From positions 1 through 61,901 of the forward strand of contig JAKSYS010000357.1 in NCBI GenBank assembly GCA_022925895.1: a stretch of 61,901 nt of DNA. The letters run 5' to 3'. Position 1 is the first letter of the stretch. Each line of letters starts with the position of its first letter. The stretch is from Fragilaria crotonensis (Eukaryota; Bacillariophyta; Fragilariophyceae; Fragilariales; Fragilariaceae). Both the position numbers and the translations under genes were made by a program. The notes below the pieces were generated by a model that was not told where the DNA came from, made no database searches, and saw nothing but the letters and a program-made list of their open reading frames with translations. Below, one piece after another: positions 1 through 12,782 of the stretch.

Positions 1-501
1 CGGAGTACGAGAGACGATGGACATTTTGTACTGATATACCGTGTATGTTGTATTATACTGGAGTATGCACATACAATTGTGTTCCACCAGTACGTCTGAC
101 TTATCAATCCTTGTATGGCTGGGTTCAATGTTTTTCTGCGCGTCGTTGGATCACGTAGACTTCAGTATAAGACGCCATGACGTCATGTCCCTCCACTCGA
201 TCCGGCATCCTCGTACATCCAAACAACACGATCGGCACCACACACCAAAAAGGTCTGCGAACCATGATATTGTGCGACGACTTCACCAACTTACATCGTA
301 ACTGCCCAGCCTTTTTGCTGCATCCGAAACCAAGAATATGCTTGACGACAGTGTATGATAATCCGATGCTACTAGCAAGTACAGTAATAAGTCCAATAAC
401 ACAGTATTACTATGTACAAGAACACAGTATTACTATGTACAAGAACATACACAATTTTCTAGTTTAGAGTTTCGCAAGTACAGTCTGTCCGCAGTCCGTA
501 A
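1..501. other. Left-edge non-coding stretch
   Basis: I see no convincing gene here. Open frames are short and overlap without recognisable motifs. The only structure is a direct duplication at 398-443. The stretch probably holds the 5' UTR or flank of the LINE that follows. Confidence 0.5.
398..443. repeat. 23-bp direct tandem duplication
   Basis: Two identical 23-bp units lie head to tail (398-420 and 421-443), each starting AACACAGTATTAC and ending TATGTACAAG. They sit about 60 bp before the first ORF1-like frame of the LINE. They could be a 5' UTR repeat of the element or a small replication-slippage duplication. Confidence 0.8.
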
Positions 502-3500
502 TTGCGTACAGTAAATAGGAAGTTGTCGCGTACCCCAAGCATCATGACCATGACCGAAGGAACGGCTCCCACGCCTCCTTCGGCTCTCCCCGTCGATTTG
601 ACTCCATCGCACACGATGTATGGATTCGAGACTGACACCTGGGTAGATCAACCCATTCCCGAAGCTCCCGACTGGTTTTCCCGCCAAGAACGTTATCGTA
701 GGAACGCCAACGCGCAGGCCTATCGGCAGTACGGACACCCAACCAACTGGAATCGATACATTCATCTTGGATTGTTTGTGTTCGAAGATTGTTTCGAATG
801 CGACAAAGTTTGGGCAGCTGTTAACACGGATCCTCTCATGGTCCATAGAGCAATCTGGTATAACTTCATGAGTCACGTTGATCGTGATCTCCAGGTTCCA
901 GTCAAGTTAAACGATTGGGCAACCAACATCTCTCAACCGTATCTAGCGGTCCATGACCCAACGACATTGCACGAAACCGATACCACTGCTTACTCTTGGA
1001 AAGAGATGCGATTTTCAAACAGCAAGAGGAAATGGAGATTGACGATGCCCAAGCTTGGATCCCAGTTTCAGGACGCCGTCGATCAAAGAGCCCACCAAAT
1101 CAGCAGTCCATTATTAACGTGAATACGAGCAATGTTGTCGGTGCCTTTGCTCCTGGTTTTAATCTTCCCCAGAAGAATTACCAAGGAACTATCGACCCAT
1201 GGAAAACAAACTGCCGGAACAACGAGGACAACTCCCATTGATCCAAAAGAACAAAGACGTGATCGAAAGGAAAGGGAAAAAGCTGACCAGCTCAACAAAA
1301 CGATGAGAGAGAATAAGAAGCAGGATTCTCAGCAACTTCCACTTGGTCGAAATGTGACGGATAACGAAGTTGAACAGGAAACCCAACACGTATTTGGTAA
1401 CAACCGACATGATCTAAATGAAAAGGAGAGTACGACGCCATGGAACAATACAACCACCCAAACAGCACCACATCCAAACATTCCGACAAACGATGGTACC
1501 CATCGAGTCACGATCAAATGGTTCCCACCGGAGGATTTGGCAGTATACGAAAGCGACAAAAATAAAATGAATGAAGCAATCTACAACTTAGTGAGTGATA
1601 TTCTCCCGAACAATACGGAATGCTGTACCGGTGGGAAAGCGAAGATTTGATGATGTCAAATTCGGTGCAAAATCTAACAGCTATCGGGTTACGAGACTAT
1701 ATATCTCCGAAAGTTACAATGATACCAGAGCGATCTCAGATGATATTTGGAGTCCGCTTTGGCTTTAAGAACAATCCGTCCATGTGGAAGAATTCTGAAA
1801 TGATGAAGGAAAAGTTTACAACAAAACAACTTGATGTCACAATTTCAAACTCTGCGAGCTCAAGTGGTAAAATGGTTACAGCGGGATATATCCTGCTCAA
1901 AGCTCCGAACACCACTCATAAACTCTGGTACAACAAGTATTTAAGGAGTTTACTGCCGGATCATGCTCCATTTTTGACGTCATTCGACAGAAAAAGTGCC
2001 CTATGGATCAGCTAATTCCACATCTCACGATCCAATGCGGGGAGAAACATGTCACACCGTTGTGCCAAGCACTTCTTCCGATCATGACGGGACGAGGTAT
2101 CGCTCTGTTCTTACCAAGATACGCACTAGGCACAATGAGCAACGAACAGGTTCGGAAACATTTTCAGTTCCATGACAGGTGGGCAAAGTCATTGCAAGCG
2201 ATCACACTTTCTCCACAAGTCACTCATCTTGATCAAGTTCGCACTGAATACCATGAAGACGGATCAACAACAAAACGATCTACACGAGAATGGATAGCAT
2301 CTCTTAAAGAAAAGGACGGAACCACTTCAGCTTTATGCGATGCAGTTAACGGGACAAATGACAACAAGGCATATTTGGTGACTCCGAGTCATTATTTTAA
2401 ACGCGCACAATATCAATGGCAGCAATACAAATCAAGGCTTTTCCTCCGAGTCATCGAGAAGCAAGGTTCAGAGACAATTTACCAGGTCTTCCCGACGTAA
2501 TAGTCATTCAGACGGAGATCCAAGCAAATGTGCAATTCCTGGAACAAATGTCGATGGCGACAACATGGCACCGAGAACCAGAAGGACAACCAAGGTCAGA
2601 TTCAACGTCGCCAAGCAACAATTCCAATCACAACAAGCCCCAAACAGTCTCACAGAACACCAGTCTGAACTCACATCTCCAACGCACAAAACAAGCATGG
2701 CCAACTCCATCTGAGGCGTCCAACAACCGTAGCGATCAGTCCACTGGAACAACTAACCAACGCAACAACCATGAGCAAAACAATCCGTACCTCGGGTCGG
2801 AGGCAAGTTCTGCCACAAGTATGGAAGAGGAAAGAAGCACAACCTCAACACGATCAATGACAGTTGTCTCTCGAATGAATAGCACGGACTCTAGATTCCA
2901 TGAACTCGAACAGTTAATCAAACGACAACAACAGGAGTCGAAAACATCAGGGAAGATATCATCGGACCGCTTGAACAATCTTGAACGGCAATTCACAAGA
3001 ATAGAGGAGTTGGATACCAAAATGTCGGCAGTCCAGACGCAACTAGAACATTCAAATGTGAAGCTGGAACAATCGGCAAAAGAGCAAAAGATCTTATCAG
3101 ATAATTTGGAGGTACTTTCAAGGAAACATCCCACCAATTTTCAGACATGAACGACAAGATACTTCTCACAATGGAAAGCCAACAAGACATGTCATACACG
3201 ATGTTGGACATGAGGAAACAATTCGAACAATTATCTCAGTTTATGACAGCCATGGCGGACAAAATGGAAATAGCAATGACACGACAACACATCGACGGCA
3301 CGAAGTATTCAAACCCTGGAAATTTGGAAAATCCTAGGGCAAACAAAAGAAGCCAACATAGTGGCGGGTCGAGCGTGCATTCTGGATCGACGAAATCGAA
3401 GACATCTCAGGACTCATCCCAAGACACGAGCGTTTACAGATCTCCTGAGAAAAAGAAACAGCATACAAGATCCAAACACCGAATCGGCGATGACGAACAC

Positions 3501-3814
3501 AACAACTGCATAATTGCGGATAAGATAGATAAGGACAAGATTAAACCAATAGAGGGCCTTGCATACCAAGAAGAGAAGGGTGAAGGATTCGCAATTCATG
3601 GAATCGGTGGTGAAGACCTTCTTGAGGATATGTCTGAGTCGTCGGACGTCTGCTTAAACCTTGAAGATGCTTTCGAGGAACTACAACACGCTAATACCCT
3701 ACACCAGGCTAGCGGACAACATCATATTGGGAACCTTGCATCCCGCGAAGCCCCAACCGATCTGGACGATCAATACACAAGACCCCTCGATCCAGACGGT
3801 GGCAAACCTGATTA
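502..3814 (+). pseudogene. LINE ORF1-like (gag-like) protein, frame-broken
   Basis: A chain of plus-strand frames (502-1122, 1132-1650, 1620-2015, 2003-2500, 2416-3150, 3147-3815) abuts or overlaps by a few codons with frame changes. This is what one long decayed ORF looks like. The middle part is globular and has a run IKWFPPEDLAVYESDK near 1520-1560. The last 1.3 kb is rich in Ser, Thr, Gln and Asn and then in charged heptad-like residues (about 2880-3300), suggesting a disordered linker and a coiled coil, which is common in LINE ORF1 proteins. No RRM or CCHC zinc knuckle was recognised. The assignment rests on position directly upstream of the endonuclease/RT ORF. I do not recognise the protein family. 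Confidence 0.6.
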
Positions 3815-5002
3815 ATGGCGACACAGCATCATAATCAGCAGCGTACAGAGGAGGTGATGCGGACACGAGGAGAGACTACCGCGAACGAGGAAATGAACAG
3901 CCTAGATACTACCACGATTCCATTTGGTCAATCATGCAATGGCGGAATGTCCAACAGAACAAGAGGCCGCTATATGTCACAAGGACAAGACAGGCATCCA
4001 CCACTGCCACATCTGTCATCAGTTTTAATGCTCCCGAGACATCGCCCTGGACGAATCAAAGCAAGAAAGCAAACAGACCCACAGGCTACACAATCATTCG
4101 GTGATGCGGTTGTGTATAAAGACCCACGTTCGTTAAGGATATTCTTTCAGAATGTAAAGGGATTGACGTATTCCTCCGGATTGGAGGACTACAAATACTA
4201 CATGTCCCAGATGGCGGCATTCGGAGTCGACTGTTTTGGATTGGCTGAGACAAACACCGCGTGGCAACAATACCATCTCCAAATGGAATACACAGCGAGT
4301 GTTAAGAGACAGTTTAGATTGGGGAAAACAGTCTTTGGGTACCCAATAACGGAGGTGGATCGATGTTCGAGTAGCGAATCTTTTCAGGCAGGGGGATGTC
4401 TCACCACTATCCGAGGAAAACACACAACGACAGTTCAAGGTCCAGGAATCTGCGACCCTACAGGACTGGGCAGATGGAGTGGAATCACCATCGAAGGTAA
4501 AGGCGGATCCACTCTTTCGTTACTCACTGTCTACAGAGTATGCGAGGGATCAGTAAGGCAGGCGCCACTAGGGAGTGCATTGGTAAGGGAACATGAGTAC
4601 TACCGGAGACAAGGTGAAGTTTCTCCCCAGCCCCGACAGAGGATACTATCAGATCTCCGACAGACAATCATGAAGCTCCAGAATGCAGGGCACTCGATTT
4701 TGGTAATGATGGACGCAAACGGAACCATCTATCAGGATAAGCACTTGCAGGAATTTATTGGATCCTGCGATTTGTCTGACTTACACAGCACTCACCCTGC
4801 CCCATCCACATTTATTGGTTCAGCGAATCGACGGATCGATTATATACTCGGGTGTCCAAAAGTTGTATCCTCTGTAATGCGCCAAGGCAGTCTTGCTTAT
4901 ATAGAGGGCCCACAATCAGATCACCGAGGTCTCTATGTCGATCTAAGACTGGAAGAAATCCTAGGGATACGGTTGATAGTCCAATGGATACACCGAATAT
5001 GA
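3815..5002 (+). pseudogene. LINE ORF2, endonuclease part
   Basis: This 395-codon frame carries an exonuclease/endonuclease/phosphatase fold typical of LINE endonucleases that nick target DNA to prime reverse transcription. Motifs appear in order: RIFFQNVKG (conserved Asn), LAETNTAW (catalytic Glu), VMMDANG (Asp and Asn), RRIDYILG (Asp) and SDHRGLYVDL (final Asp-His) near 4917-4946. The catalytic set looks complete. The first about 100 residues are Thr/Gln-rich and not part of the domain. It starts immediately after the ORF1-like stop. The frame ends before the RT, so ORF2 is interrupted here and the domain is stranded from its RT. Confidence 0.85.
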
Positions 5003-7723
5003 GATCGTTGTACAGTGGAAATCCAGAAATGGTTGCTACGTATCTATCGGGAGTCCGGAAATACTACGAGACTCACAATATGGAATCTCGGATCCAAGAG
5101 TTACATGCACGTCATCAGGAAATGACAACGCCACAACTCCGCAAACTCTTATGTGCGTGGGACAACGACCAAGGCCGCGCGATGATGCATGCCGAAAAGG
5201 TTCTCCACATCCAACCGAAAACATATAAATGGTCGCCGAAACTACGCAATACGGGGTGATAATGCGATACTGGAAACTCCGACTGCGCGAACTCCTACAT
5301 GGGGCAGATTACCAAGAAACCTTTCAAAGATGGGAAACGAAGATTCAAGAATTTGACTCGTCCTTTCGACTTCCCGAGTTTGGTCAGGCATTGGATGTGA
5401 ACACGGTCAGAAAGCGTCTCAACGAGGCATCTAAACAACTGCGCATCGTTCAGAAACATTCATTGTCTCACCGCCAACAGAGTTTTCAAGATCTGTTAGA
5501 CACATACGACGCTGACACTAATCACCACACGAAACATGAATCCATGCGAAAGGCCAAAATCGTACGACGAACACTCTCGAGTGAATCAAATCGAAATATG
5601 TTTTCACATATCAAAAACTTGATTAAACCGGGGGAATACTCTCCACTCACAAAGTTGAAAATTCCTCGCGAGAAAGAAGCCAGCAAGGTAACTCAGCCCG
5701 GCGATGTGCACACGGTATTGGAGGAGACCTCCTGCGGACATAATGTGGGACACCATCATCTCTCGCGAAATCGAAGCCCACCTTGTCAAGTTCAATAGAG
5801 ACGCATTCAGAGCTGCAGCTTCTTCACCTTGCGGCAATGGCACGATCCATGACGCGTTAACATTCACCAGTTTGTCTCCTGCAGCCGAGGATCTCCTACG
5901 GGGGATAGTACCATCTTCATGGCATGGAGACGACATGCTATTGAAAGAGTTTCTCGCGTCGTTCACCATTCCCAACTCGGTACAAGACGCTGATCCAATC
6001 CCCATTACCATCTCCAGTGAGGATTTCAAGAAAGGAATCCTAAGTTGGAAGGAATCTACCACTACGTCCCCATCTGGACGACACCTCGGTCACTATAAAG
6101 CGTTGGTACAGGATCCGATCCTGCTCGACAGTATGGCCAAATTCTTGAACATTGTTGTGACACGCGGGATATCTATTCCCAGATGGCAAAAAGCAGTGAA
6201 CGTCATGATCGAAAAAGATAAGGGAGATCCCAAAATCAATCGTCTACGTATCATTCATCTGTTCGAGGCAGACTATAACTTGTTCCTGAAACTCACTTGG
6301 GGATCGCGACTGGTACGGAGAGCAGTGCAGATGAATCTACTCAACTCGGGCCAACACGGTTCAACTCCAGGGAAAACGACAATGGAACCTATCATGTTGA
6401 CCCAACTAACGGCCGACATGAGTAGACTTTTGAAGACCAACTACGCTCGATTCGATAATGACGCGTCTGCGTGTTTCGATCGTATCATAGTAGCCCTGGG
6501 AATGTTGGCCGCCCGACGATGCGGCATGCCGATCAATGCTGTAAGGTCTCACGCCCAATCGTTGGAACTTATGCGCTATATGGTTAAAACTGTGTATGGA
6601 GTGTCGGAGAATTCCTATACAGGTACTCCATTTGCTCCTCTTTTTGGTACGGGGCAAGGCAGCGGAGCATCCTGCTGTTTGGCTCACGTTGGTAGTCATT
6701 CTTCTGAATACGCTGGAGCGAGTCAGTCCCCTCCGAATGAGCTTCCGATCATCGGACGGCGTCAATACGCATTCGAGATTGGTGGATGCATTTGTGGACG
6801 ACACTGCCCTCGGATTCACGGACAACGGAAGTATGTCCTTTGAAGATCTCGTAACAAGCCTTGAAGATCTAGCACAAACATGGGAGAAACTATTGCACTA
6901 CTCCGGAGGTTCTCTAAATCTTTCAAAATGCTCGTGGTTTGTCATGTATTGGGATTGGAGGTCAGGACGTCCCATTCTTCGAGAGCAAACGATAGATCCC
7001 CTCGCAACAGTCAGATTGAGCCAAGGACAAGATCCGCACCGAGTTGTAATTCGCCGACAATCACTCAATCAAGCAACACGAATACTTGGAGTTTACCAAA
7101 ACCCGATCGGCGATTTTTCCCACCACGTTTCCATACTGAAGAAAAAGGCCGACGAGTACGCATCCCGGATACAGACACCACGGTTGACGTCGAGCGACAT
7201 AAGAGTTTTCGTACGAACAACCTATGAGCCAGCAATGCGATACTCGCTTCCAGCGTTAGCGATCGATGAGGAGGAGTTGGAACAGATACAAACAAGGATA
7301 TTGCCGGCAATTGTACAAAAGCTAGGGATGAATAGGAATCTACCAACAGCAGTCCGCCACGGGCCGCTTTCCATGGGAGGATTGGGACTGATGGATCTTC
7401 GCACCGAGTGTGGAATTGAGATGGTGAAGTACTTTCGCCATCATATCTACCGTCGTACGGAAGTGGGAGAACTTTTGGTCATACAATTGAAGACGCTTCA
7501 GTTGGAAGCGGGTATTTTGTCCCATCTTCTGGAGCATCCAACAATCGTTTTGGATTACCTGACGCCAACGTGGATCCTTTCTCTCCGCCAATTTCTGTCG
7601 AATCACAACATGGCGATCCATGTTACGGATGTACTACAAGTTGATCTAAAGGGAAGCAGGATACGGCAATCATGGATCCTGATCGGCTATCCCGATACTC
7701 TCGTGTTCAACAAAGGGATATAA
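5003..7723 (+). pseudogene. LINE ORF2, reverse transcriptase part
   Basis: This is the RNA-directed DNA polymerase of the LINE, spread over frames 4852-5259, 5229-5798, 5704-6843 and 6596-7723. Visible blocks are SPSGRHLGHYKAL (about 6068-6106), a block with RIIHLFEADYN, motif A DNDASACFDRI (about 6455-6487, first catalytic Asp), motif B GTGQGSGAS (about 6648-6674) and motif C AFVDD (6788-6802, catalytic Asp pair). Motifs B and C lie in different frames, so a frameshift falls between about 6675 and 6785. The region up to 7723 matches the RT thumb and connector of the intact copy at 55.8-61.8 kb. The third catalytic motif reads FVDD where many LINEs have F/YADD, and the second LINE copy also has FVDD. 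Confidence 0.88.
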
Positions 7724-9607
7724 ATTTGGTTCGCCTATACCTGCAATGTTTCAAGCTGTCTGACTTGTGTTGCTCCCGACCACAGAAAGATCTCCCAACA
7801 TCTCCTAGGGGGTGACAGGCCTCCACATTTCGAAACCATACCTGGGTGGCCTCGCCAGGAGCGACCGTCCGCCCACCAACGACGACTATGGCGACGTTAT
7901 ATCTCGTCAAATTATTTACGATATGGAGACTTATGGAAGAGGAGACCGATAGACAATCTGCAAGAAATCAAGCAGAATATCCGGCCGCGGGAAGAGCCCG
8001 CTGATCTTTTCACTAATAGTACGGACAGCATCCAAATGGAAACGCTACCCCCTTATCAACGACGGTTACTCAGTTCAGTCCGACTATGTGTATCTGAAGC
8101 AGAAGTATGGGAAGCCAGCCGCTCGAAAAAGAATCTCACGATTGCTAGCGACGGCGGTTTGAAAGATGCTAGGGGTACATTCGGGTGGACACTGAGCACT
8201 TCAGAGAATATCATCCTGTACGAAGGATCGGGACCAGTCGACGGGCCCAGAGATGTTGCTAATTCGACTCGATGCGAGATTGCTGGATTGGCTGCTCCAC
8301 TCCTGTTACTGTCGTTGCTCGTTCACCAGTGGGGCACAAAGATTCAGGGGGAAGCTACGGTGGGTGTGTGACAGTAAAGCAGCAATTTCGAACGTCGAGA
8401 AGCATACTTCAGCCCATAAGCCCAGGTGGAAACAACCCACAAACTCAGATCTCCTTGCCCAGATAAGATCGTATCGAACTTCTCTACGCTCTCAGCTTCT
8501 ACCAACATGGGTAAAAGGTCATCAAAGTACAAAAAATCCAAGCAAGGATGTCATCCGAAACAACCGCGCGGACGAACTAGCTACCGAATATCGCAATGGT
8601 ACCACAAGACGACAGTCCAGAGAAATCACGGTCCATATTCCAGAGTCGAGAGTCTCCATTTGGATTCAAGGCATTCAGCAAGTAGGACAGGTGGAGGAGT
8701 GTATCCGCTTCCACATCAACGGCTATCATTTGCGTCAACATTTACAAGCTCGTCACAAGTGGACCGACGACGAGTGGAATACGATTGATATTCAACTACT
8801 GAGCCAGTTCTGCCGGTCGCTGACCCCATCTAAGCACACTGCACAAGTCAAGTTCATGAACAACCAGAGACACACTGGACTACGGAGGTACCAAGTGGCG
8901 AAGATAAAAGACCCAACCATGAGATTGTGTCCATGCTGTTTTCGGGTGGAGGAAGATGACGACCACGTTCTCCAATGTATTGAAAATCCAGGACGAGAGA
9001 CAGCCCTTGGTCTGTTTAGACGAGCGATAGACACTGCGAGTCTGCTCCCACCCGTCAAGGCGCTCAAGCATATGTTGTTAAACTGGCTGGAAAACAAGGA
9101 CCAGCATTTGGATATGACGGAGTATCCGAGTCTCCATCAATCTTCGATCGTGAAGGCGGTGGCACAACAGTCACGGATTGGATGGTCTGCAGCCATGCGA
9201 GGGTTCTTCACAGTCAGTGGCGATACCTAGCATCCCTACCAGCAGGTGATACGGAGGAAATAATCCAGGCAAAGGGTCTCCAGACTATGCGGAAAATCAT
9301 TCGAGCAACCCACGAATTCAGTATGTCGATGTGGAAAGCACGGAACCAAAAACTACATGGCCATGACTCGCAGGGTATGCGAGGATTGCGTTGTCCAGAA
9401 TTATTTGAGATCACTCATCTTCACAACCATCCTGAACTCGTAAGCGCGGGCGACCGACATTTCTGTGAACGTCCACTGGGAGATTTACTTCGTGCAAGTC
9501 ATTCAGTAAGGAGGAGGTGGTTACTGTACATGCGAAACGCTCGAGCACGGTACGAACACGACGGTAAAACCCAAACTGCGATTACGGAATTCTTCAAGAG
9601 ACTATAA
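7724..9607 (+). pseudogene. LINE ORF2, RNase H, zinc knuckle and C-terminal tail
   Basis: An RNase H domain can be followed across two frames. ASDGGLKDARGTFGWTLS (first Asp, near 8145) and a Glu in RCEIAGL (near 8270) lie in the frame ending at 8371. After a frameshift near 8355, VCDSKAAI (second Asp) and NRADELATE (last Asp, near 8565) lie in the frame 8253-9230. A CPCC-x9-H-x4-C zinc knuckle follows at about 8925-8977. After another frame change near 9200 the tail contains MWKARNQKLHGHD and ends at a stop at 9607. A related tail with W-x2-RN-x2-LHG is present after RNase H in the second LINE, so it is part of the element. Confidence 0.8.
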
Positions 9608-9636
9608 TCGTGGAACATTTTAGTAAGGGGCCGCGA

Positions 9637-9654
9637 CACTGTACTAGTACAGTG
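9637..9654. repeat. 18-bp perfect palindrome just after the LINE stop
   Basis: The sequence CACTGTACTAGTACAGTG is its own reverse complement, with no loop. It lies 30 bp downstream of the last LINE stop codon. It may be a 3' UTR hairpin of the LINE or a target-flank palindrome. The window is generally rich in GTAC, so chance contributes. Confidence 0.7.
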
Positions 9655-9682
9655 ACGCCACTCCGGGGTACACACTTCAATC

Positions 9683-10478
9683 TTGACAAAGGTTGGAGAC
9701 GGTGCTAACCCAATAATTAGTTTATATTTATTTATTTATTGGCTTGAAATCACCAAGCAACAACGATACCGAGACAAATGGCTGTCAGACGAATGCTTTT
9801 TCCGAGCAATCAAGGCCCAGTTTCCAAGTCTTGAGACCCTTGGATTCAACAGAGGCATGATGAACAAGGCAATTTCATCATGCGAAGGTGCAATACTTGA
9901 TGACTTTACCGAATCAATGATTCAGGCCGATTCCGACGATCGGCCAAAGGCGTTGATCCCTTTGACAATCCAAGAAGAACGATTTGGGATACTATGTCAC
10001 AGAGCCTGGAGGATTGGTCAAACGTCCGCCAGATGGAAAGAAAAGTTTCTTGTCTTTGTTGGAAGACGCAAATTAGTGACCGCTACAGCGTTGCTCGTGG
10101 TCTGCCAGAAGTTGTCGATTTGACCGCAGCAATTGCAACACAATCTTTGGCTAAACGAAAAACCGACGCAAAAATAGCAGCACAGGATGATACAAAAGGC
10201 CTAAACATGGTCCCATTTCAGGAAAGTGGTTGAGGAGACGTATTGGGATAGTTGAGGCCAAGAAGCTCTTTCTTGGTAATGCAAACGACAGTCGCGGTGT
10301 CGTGGATGTTCTGGAGCAACGAATTGAGCGACTCCAGCAGGCCAATCGGACAGTTGACGGGTGGAAAGATGTTATAGAAAAGCATGATAAAGACAACCTC
10401 TGTTCTCCTTATGACATATTCATAATTAGGCAGAGGTGTTTGATACTCTGCTTAGCCTATACGTATGCCCTAGAGTAG
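9683..10478 (+). pseudogene. Frame-broken coding remnant upstream of the DDE transposase
   Basis: Frames 9683-10123, 9994-10233 and 10230-10478 overlap with frame changes and have codon-like composition (for example QQRYRDKWLSDECFFRAIK and VDLTAAIATQSLAKRKTD). I do not recognise the first two. The third runs colinearly into the region preceding the DDE transposase, so the whole stretch may be the N-terminal part of that transposon gene, or of a second element gene. The alternative is an unrelated host pseudogene. Confidence 0.35.
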
Positions 10479-12782
10479 ATGAATTCGGCGCGATGGATTG
10501 AGGATTGCTGTGCTGCTGCAATCGCAGCTAGCAGCATGTTGGGAATCGAAGCTGCAGCAACAAACGAGCGAACGGTCGCTGGCTGGAACATTCTCTTGAG
10601 GGCAAATCGCGAACACTTTCCGATGCCAAACCCCAAGATATTAAAAAAGCGTCCTCTTCCAGATTTGCTAGAATACTTTCAAGACGAGATCACGTCACCG
10701 TGGCTTGGGTATTGTATTGAGAACCTTGCTGATCTAACTGTTGAGAGGTGCTCGTGAATCAATTAGCAACGGTCCTTGATTCCAGTCCATGCAGCAAAAG
10801 CACTACTACTACTAGTAACAGGACGATGCCGCCGTATTGGCAACAACGACACCACAATTCACATAGAACAGATGCACAACAAGAAGAAGGCAATACGCAG
10901 CAAAAAGCGATTGAGACTGTCTTCTTCAGGTCTATCTTGAGCGTCCCATATCGCTATCCACTACTTGGCAGGCTCAGGCGACTCGGGTTACGTACGATAC
11001 AAGGAAGAAATCATTTTTGTAGATGGTTACGAGCGACCAGACGTCGTCTTAGGCGGAACGAGTTCTGCACTCTATTTGACAAAGCTCGAGCCACGTGCAC
11101 GGTGGATTCAAGTCACATCGGAAACTGTTGATGAATGGAAGAGAGAAGGAAAAATGTTAGAAAACGACGTTCGAGGATACAATTACATTTCAGACGAGAA
11201 CAAGAACATGGTAGAATTCCACGTCGACGATTTGGACTCACTGCACGAACACGCTGCGACCATGGGCTTTGGTTCTTTTGGGGGGAATTGGAGTGTAAGA
11301 AAGCCGCAAGGCGTCAAGCCCCTCATGATATTTGGGCAAGACGAGAGTGTCTATAGTCAATTCCTTCTAGGAAGTCGCCAATGGGTTGGACCGGAAGGTC
11401 AAAGGCCACTTCTTCCAAAGACAGATGGGTTGAGCCTCATGATCTCAGCACTACAATCGCGTGAGACTGGTTTCGGGGTAGAGATTAGTCGAGTGCAATT
11501 AGATGAAATCAACGAAAGTCGACGCGGCAAAACTTACGTTGATGTTGATGCAGCAATGGCTATCCATGGCCAAGCTGCAAAGAAGGATTTGAAGCAATCC
11601 CCATTTGTTGTCTACTTCGAACTTGGAGCAAACAATGAGGGATATTGGACGTACAACCATATGGCAATTCAATTTGAGGACTGCGTTGATTGCCTCCGAG
11701 TTTTGTATCCACACTTCGACTTCGCGTTCCTCTTTGATCACTCTCAGGGGCATGCAAAAAAATTGGCTAATGGCTTGGATGCCTATACTATGAACCGAGG
11801 CTTTGGAGGAGTGCAGCCCAGAATGCGTGAGTCAATAATAAAGGCAGAGGATGGCTATCTTGGCATGCACGAACGTACCGTTAATGCTGGCGACACACAA
11901 TCCTTCGTCTTCGAACCTGGCGATGCTGGGCCATTCTGGATGACGGAGAATGAGAGAGAAATGAACCGCCATGATCGAACACTCTCGCCTCTGCCTGGTA
12001 ATCCACGAAAAAGAAACAAAACAATTGCTGAATTGAAATCAGATCTTGGGCCTCTCAACATCTTGAATGATCGACGGCAATATCGACTTGCAGAATTGCA
12101 AGAACTTGCAAGGACAAATAATGTTGATGTCAAAACAAACACAACGCGAGAAAAGAAAGGCTGGCAAGGACAGCCGAAGGGCCTTTTGCAAGTCCTCTGG
12201 GAGAGGGGTTGGATCGACGAAGGAAATCTGGAGAAGTACACTATGGATCCAGCAACCGATGCTGATGGCGAAGTACTTGACGGTGCAGAGGAATGGAGTT
12301 TACGCGTTCTGATGGCAAGCTGTCTCGATTTTGCTGAAGAGGTGACAGCCCTCCAACACGTTGGAAACGAACTTGGTGTTTCGGTCATCATTTCGCCCAA
12401 GTTCCATGCAGAATTAGCTGGCGAAGGGATTGAGTACAGCTGGGGCGTTACGAAAGGTATATATCGACGCAAACCATTGAACTCTAAAAGGAGCAAGGAA
12501 GCATTCAAAGGGTTAGTGATGGAGTGCACAAGCAGGGATATACTTCGAACTGCAACTGTGCGAAAGCTTTCGAGACGCGCAAGGGCTTACATCTGTGCAT
12601 ACTATTCACTTTACGAGAGCAAGAAGAACAGCAATCATGATGACTCGACATCAACAACACTTACATTACCACTTATTGAACGTATTGTCAAGGCGTTCAA
12701 AACCCACAGGGCTGCACCACTTGACTTTGATGCAGGCTTCGTGAATGGATTTGTACATTCATTAGAGAAGTATTTCTTCTGA
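10479..12782 (+). pseudogene. DDE-type transposase (Tc1/IS630-like fold, uncharacterised family), frameshifted N-terminus
   Basis: The long frame 10965-12782 has no ATG at its start: position 10965 is TTG. Its N-terminus is out of frame. The frame starting at 10921 reads WQAQATRVTYDTRKKSF and then shifts at the T5 run near 11014-11018 into FVDGYERPDVV, giving one continuous conserved block. Upstream (10479-10757) an HTH-like part reads NERTVAGWN and ENLADLTVE. Within the 10965 frame the probable catalytic acids are D126 (FGQDES), D258 (LFDHSQGH) and E490 (GIEYSWG after ISPKFHAEL), an arrangement like Tc1/IS630 enzymes. Residues about 370-420 (LAELQELARTNN to LLQVLWERGWID) resemble a SAP-like insertion. 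The C-terminal half is uninterrupted. Flanking inverted repeats were not identified. Confidence 0.7.

Larger units (their letters stand above)
502..9607 (+). mobile_element. Decayed LINE (non-LTR retrotransposon), copy 1
   Basis: The order of parts is an ORF1-like region (502-3814), an apurinic-type endonuclease (3815-5002), a reverse transcriptase (about 5704-7723), RNase H, a zinc knuckle and a C-terminal tail (about 8036-9607). All are on the plus strand and in the order expected of a two-ORF LINE. The reading frame changes at least ten times, so this copy is dead. No LTRs were seen. It belongs to the same broad family as the copy at 55.8-61.8 kb: both share the RT motifs SPSG(R/L)HLGHYKAL, ACFDR, GTGQGS and FVDD, and a tail after RNase H. 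The exact 5' end and the target-site duplications could not be fixed. Confidence 0.88.

Noticed and set aside
10965..10985. Start of the 605-codon transposase frame taken as a true N-terminus
   Set aside because: The first codon is TTG and the preceding conserved block (TYDTRKKSF) lies in another frame, so the gene begins upstream and is frameshifted.
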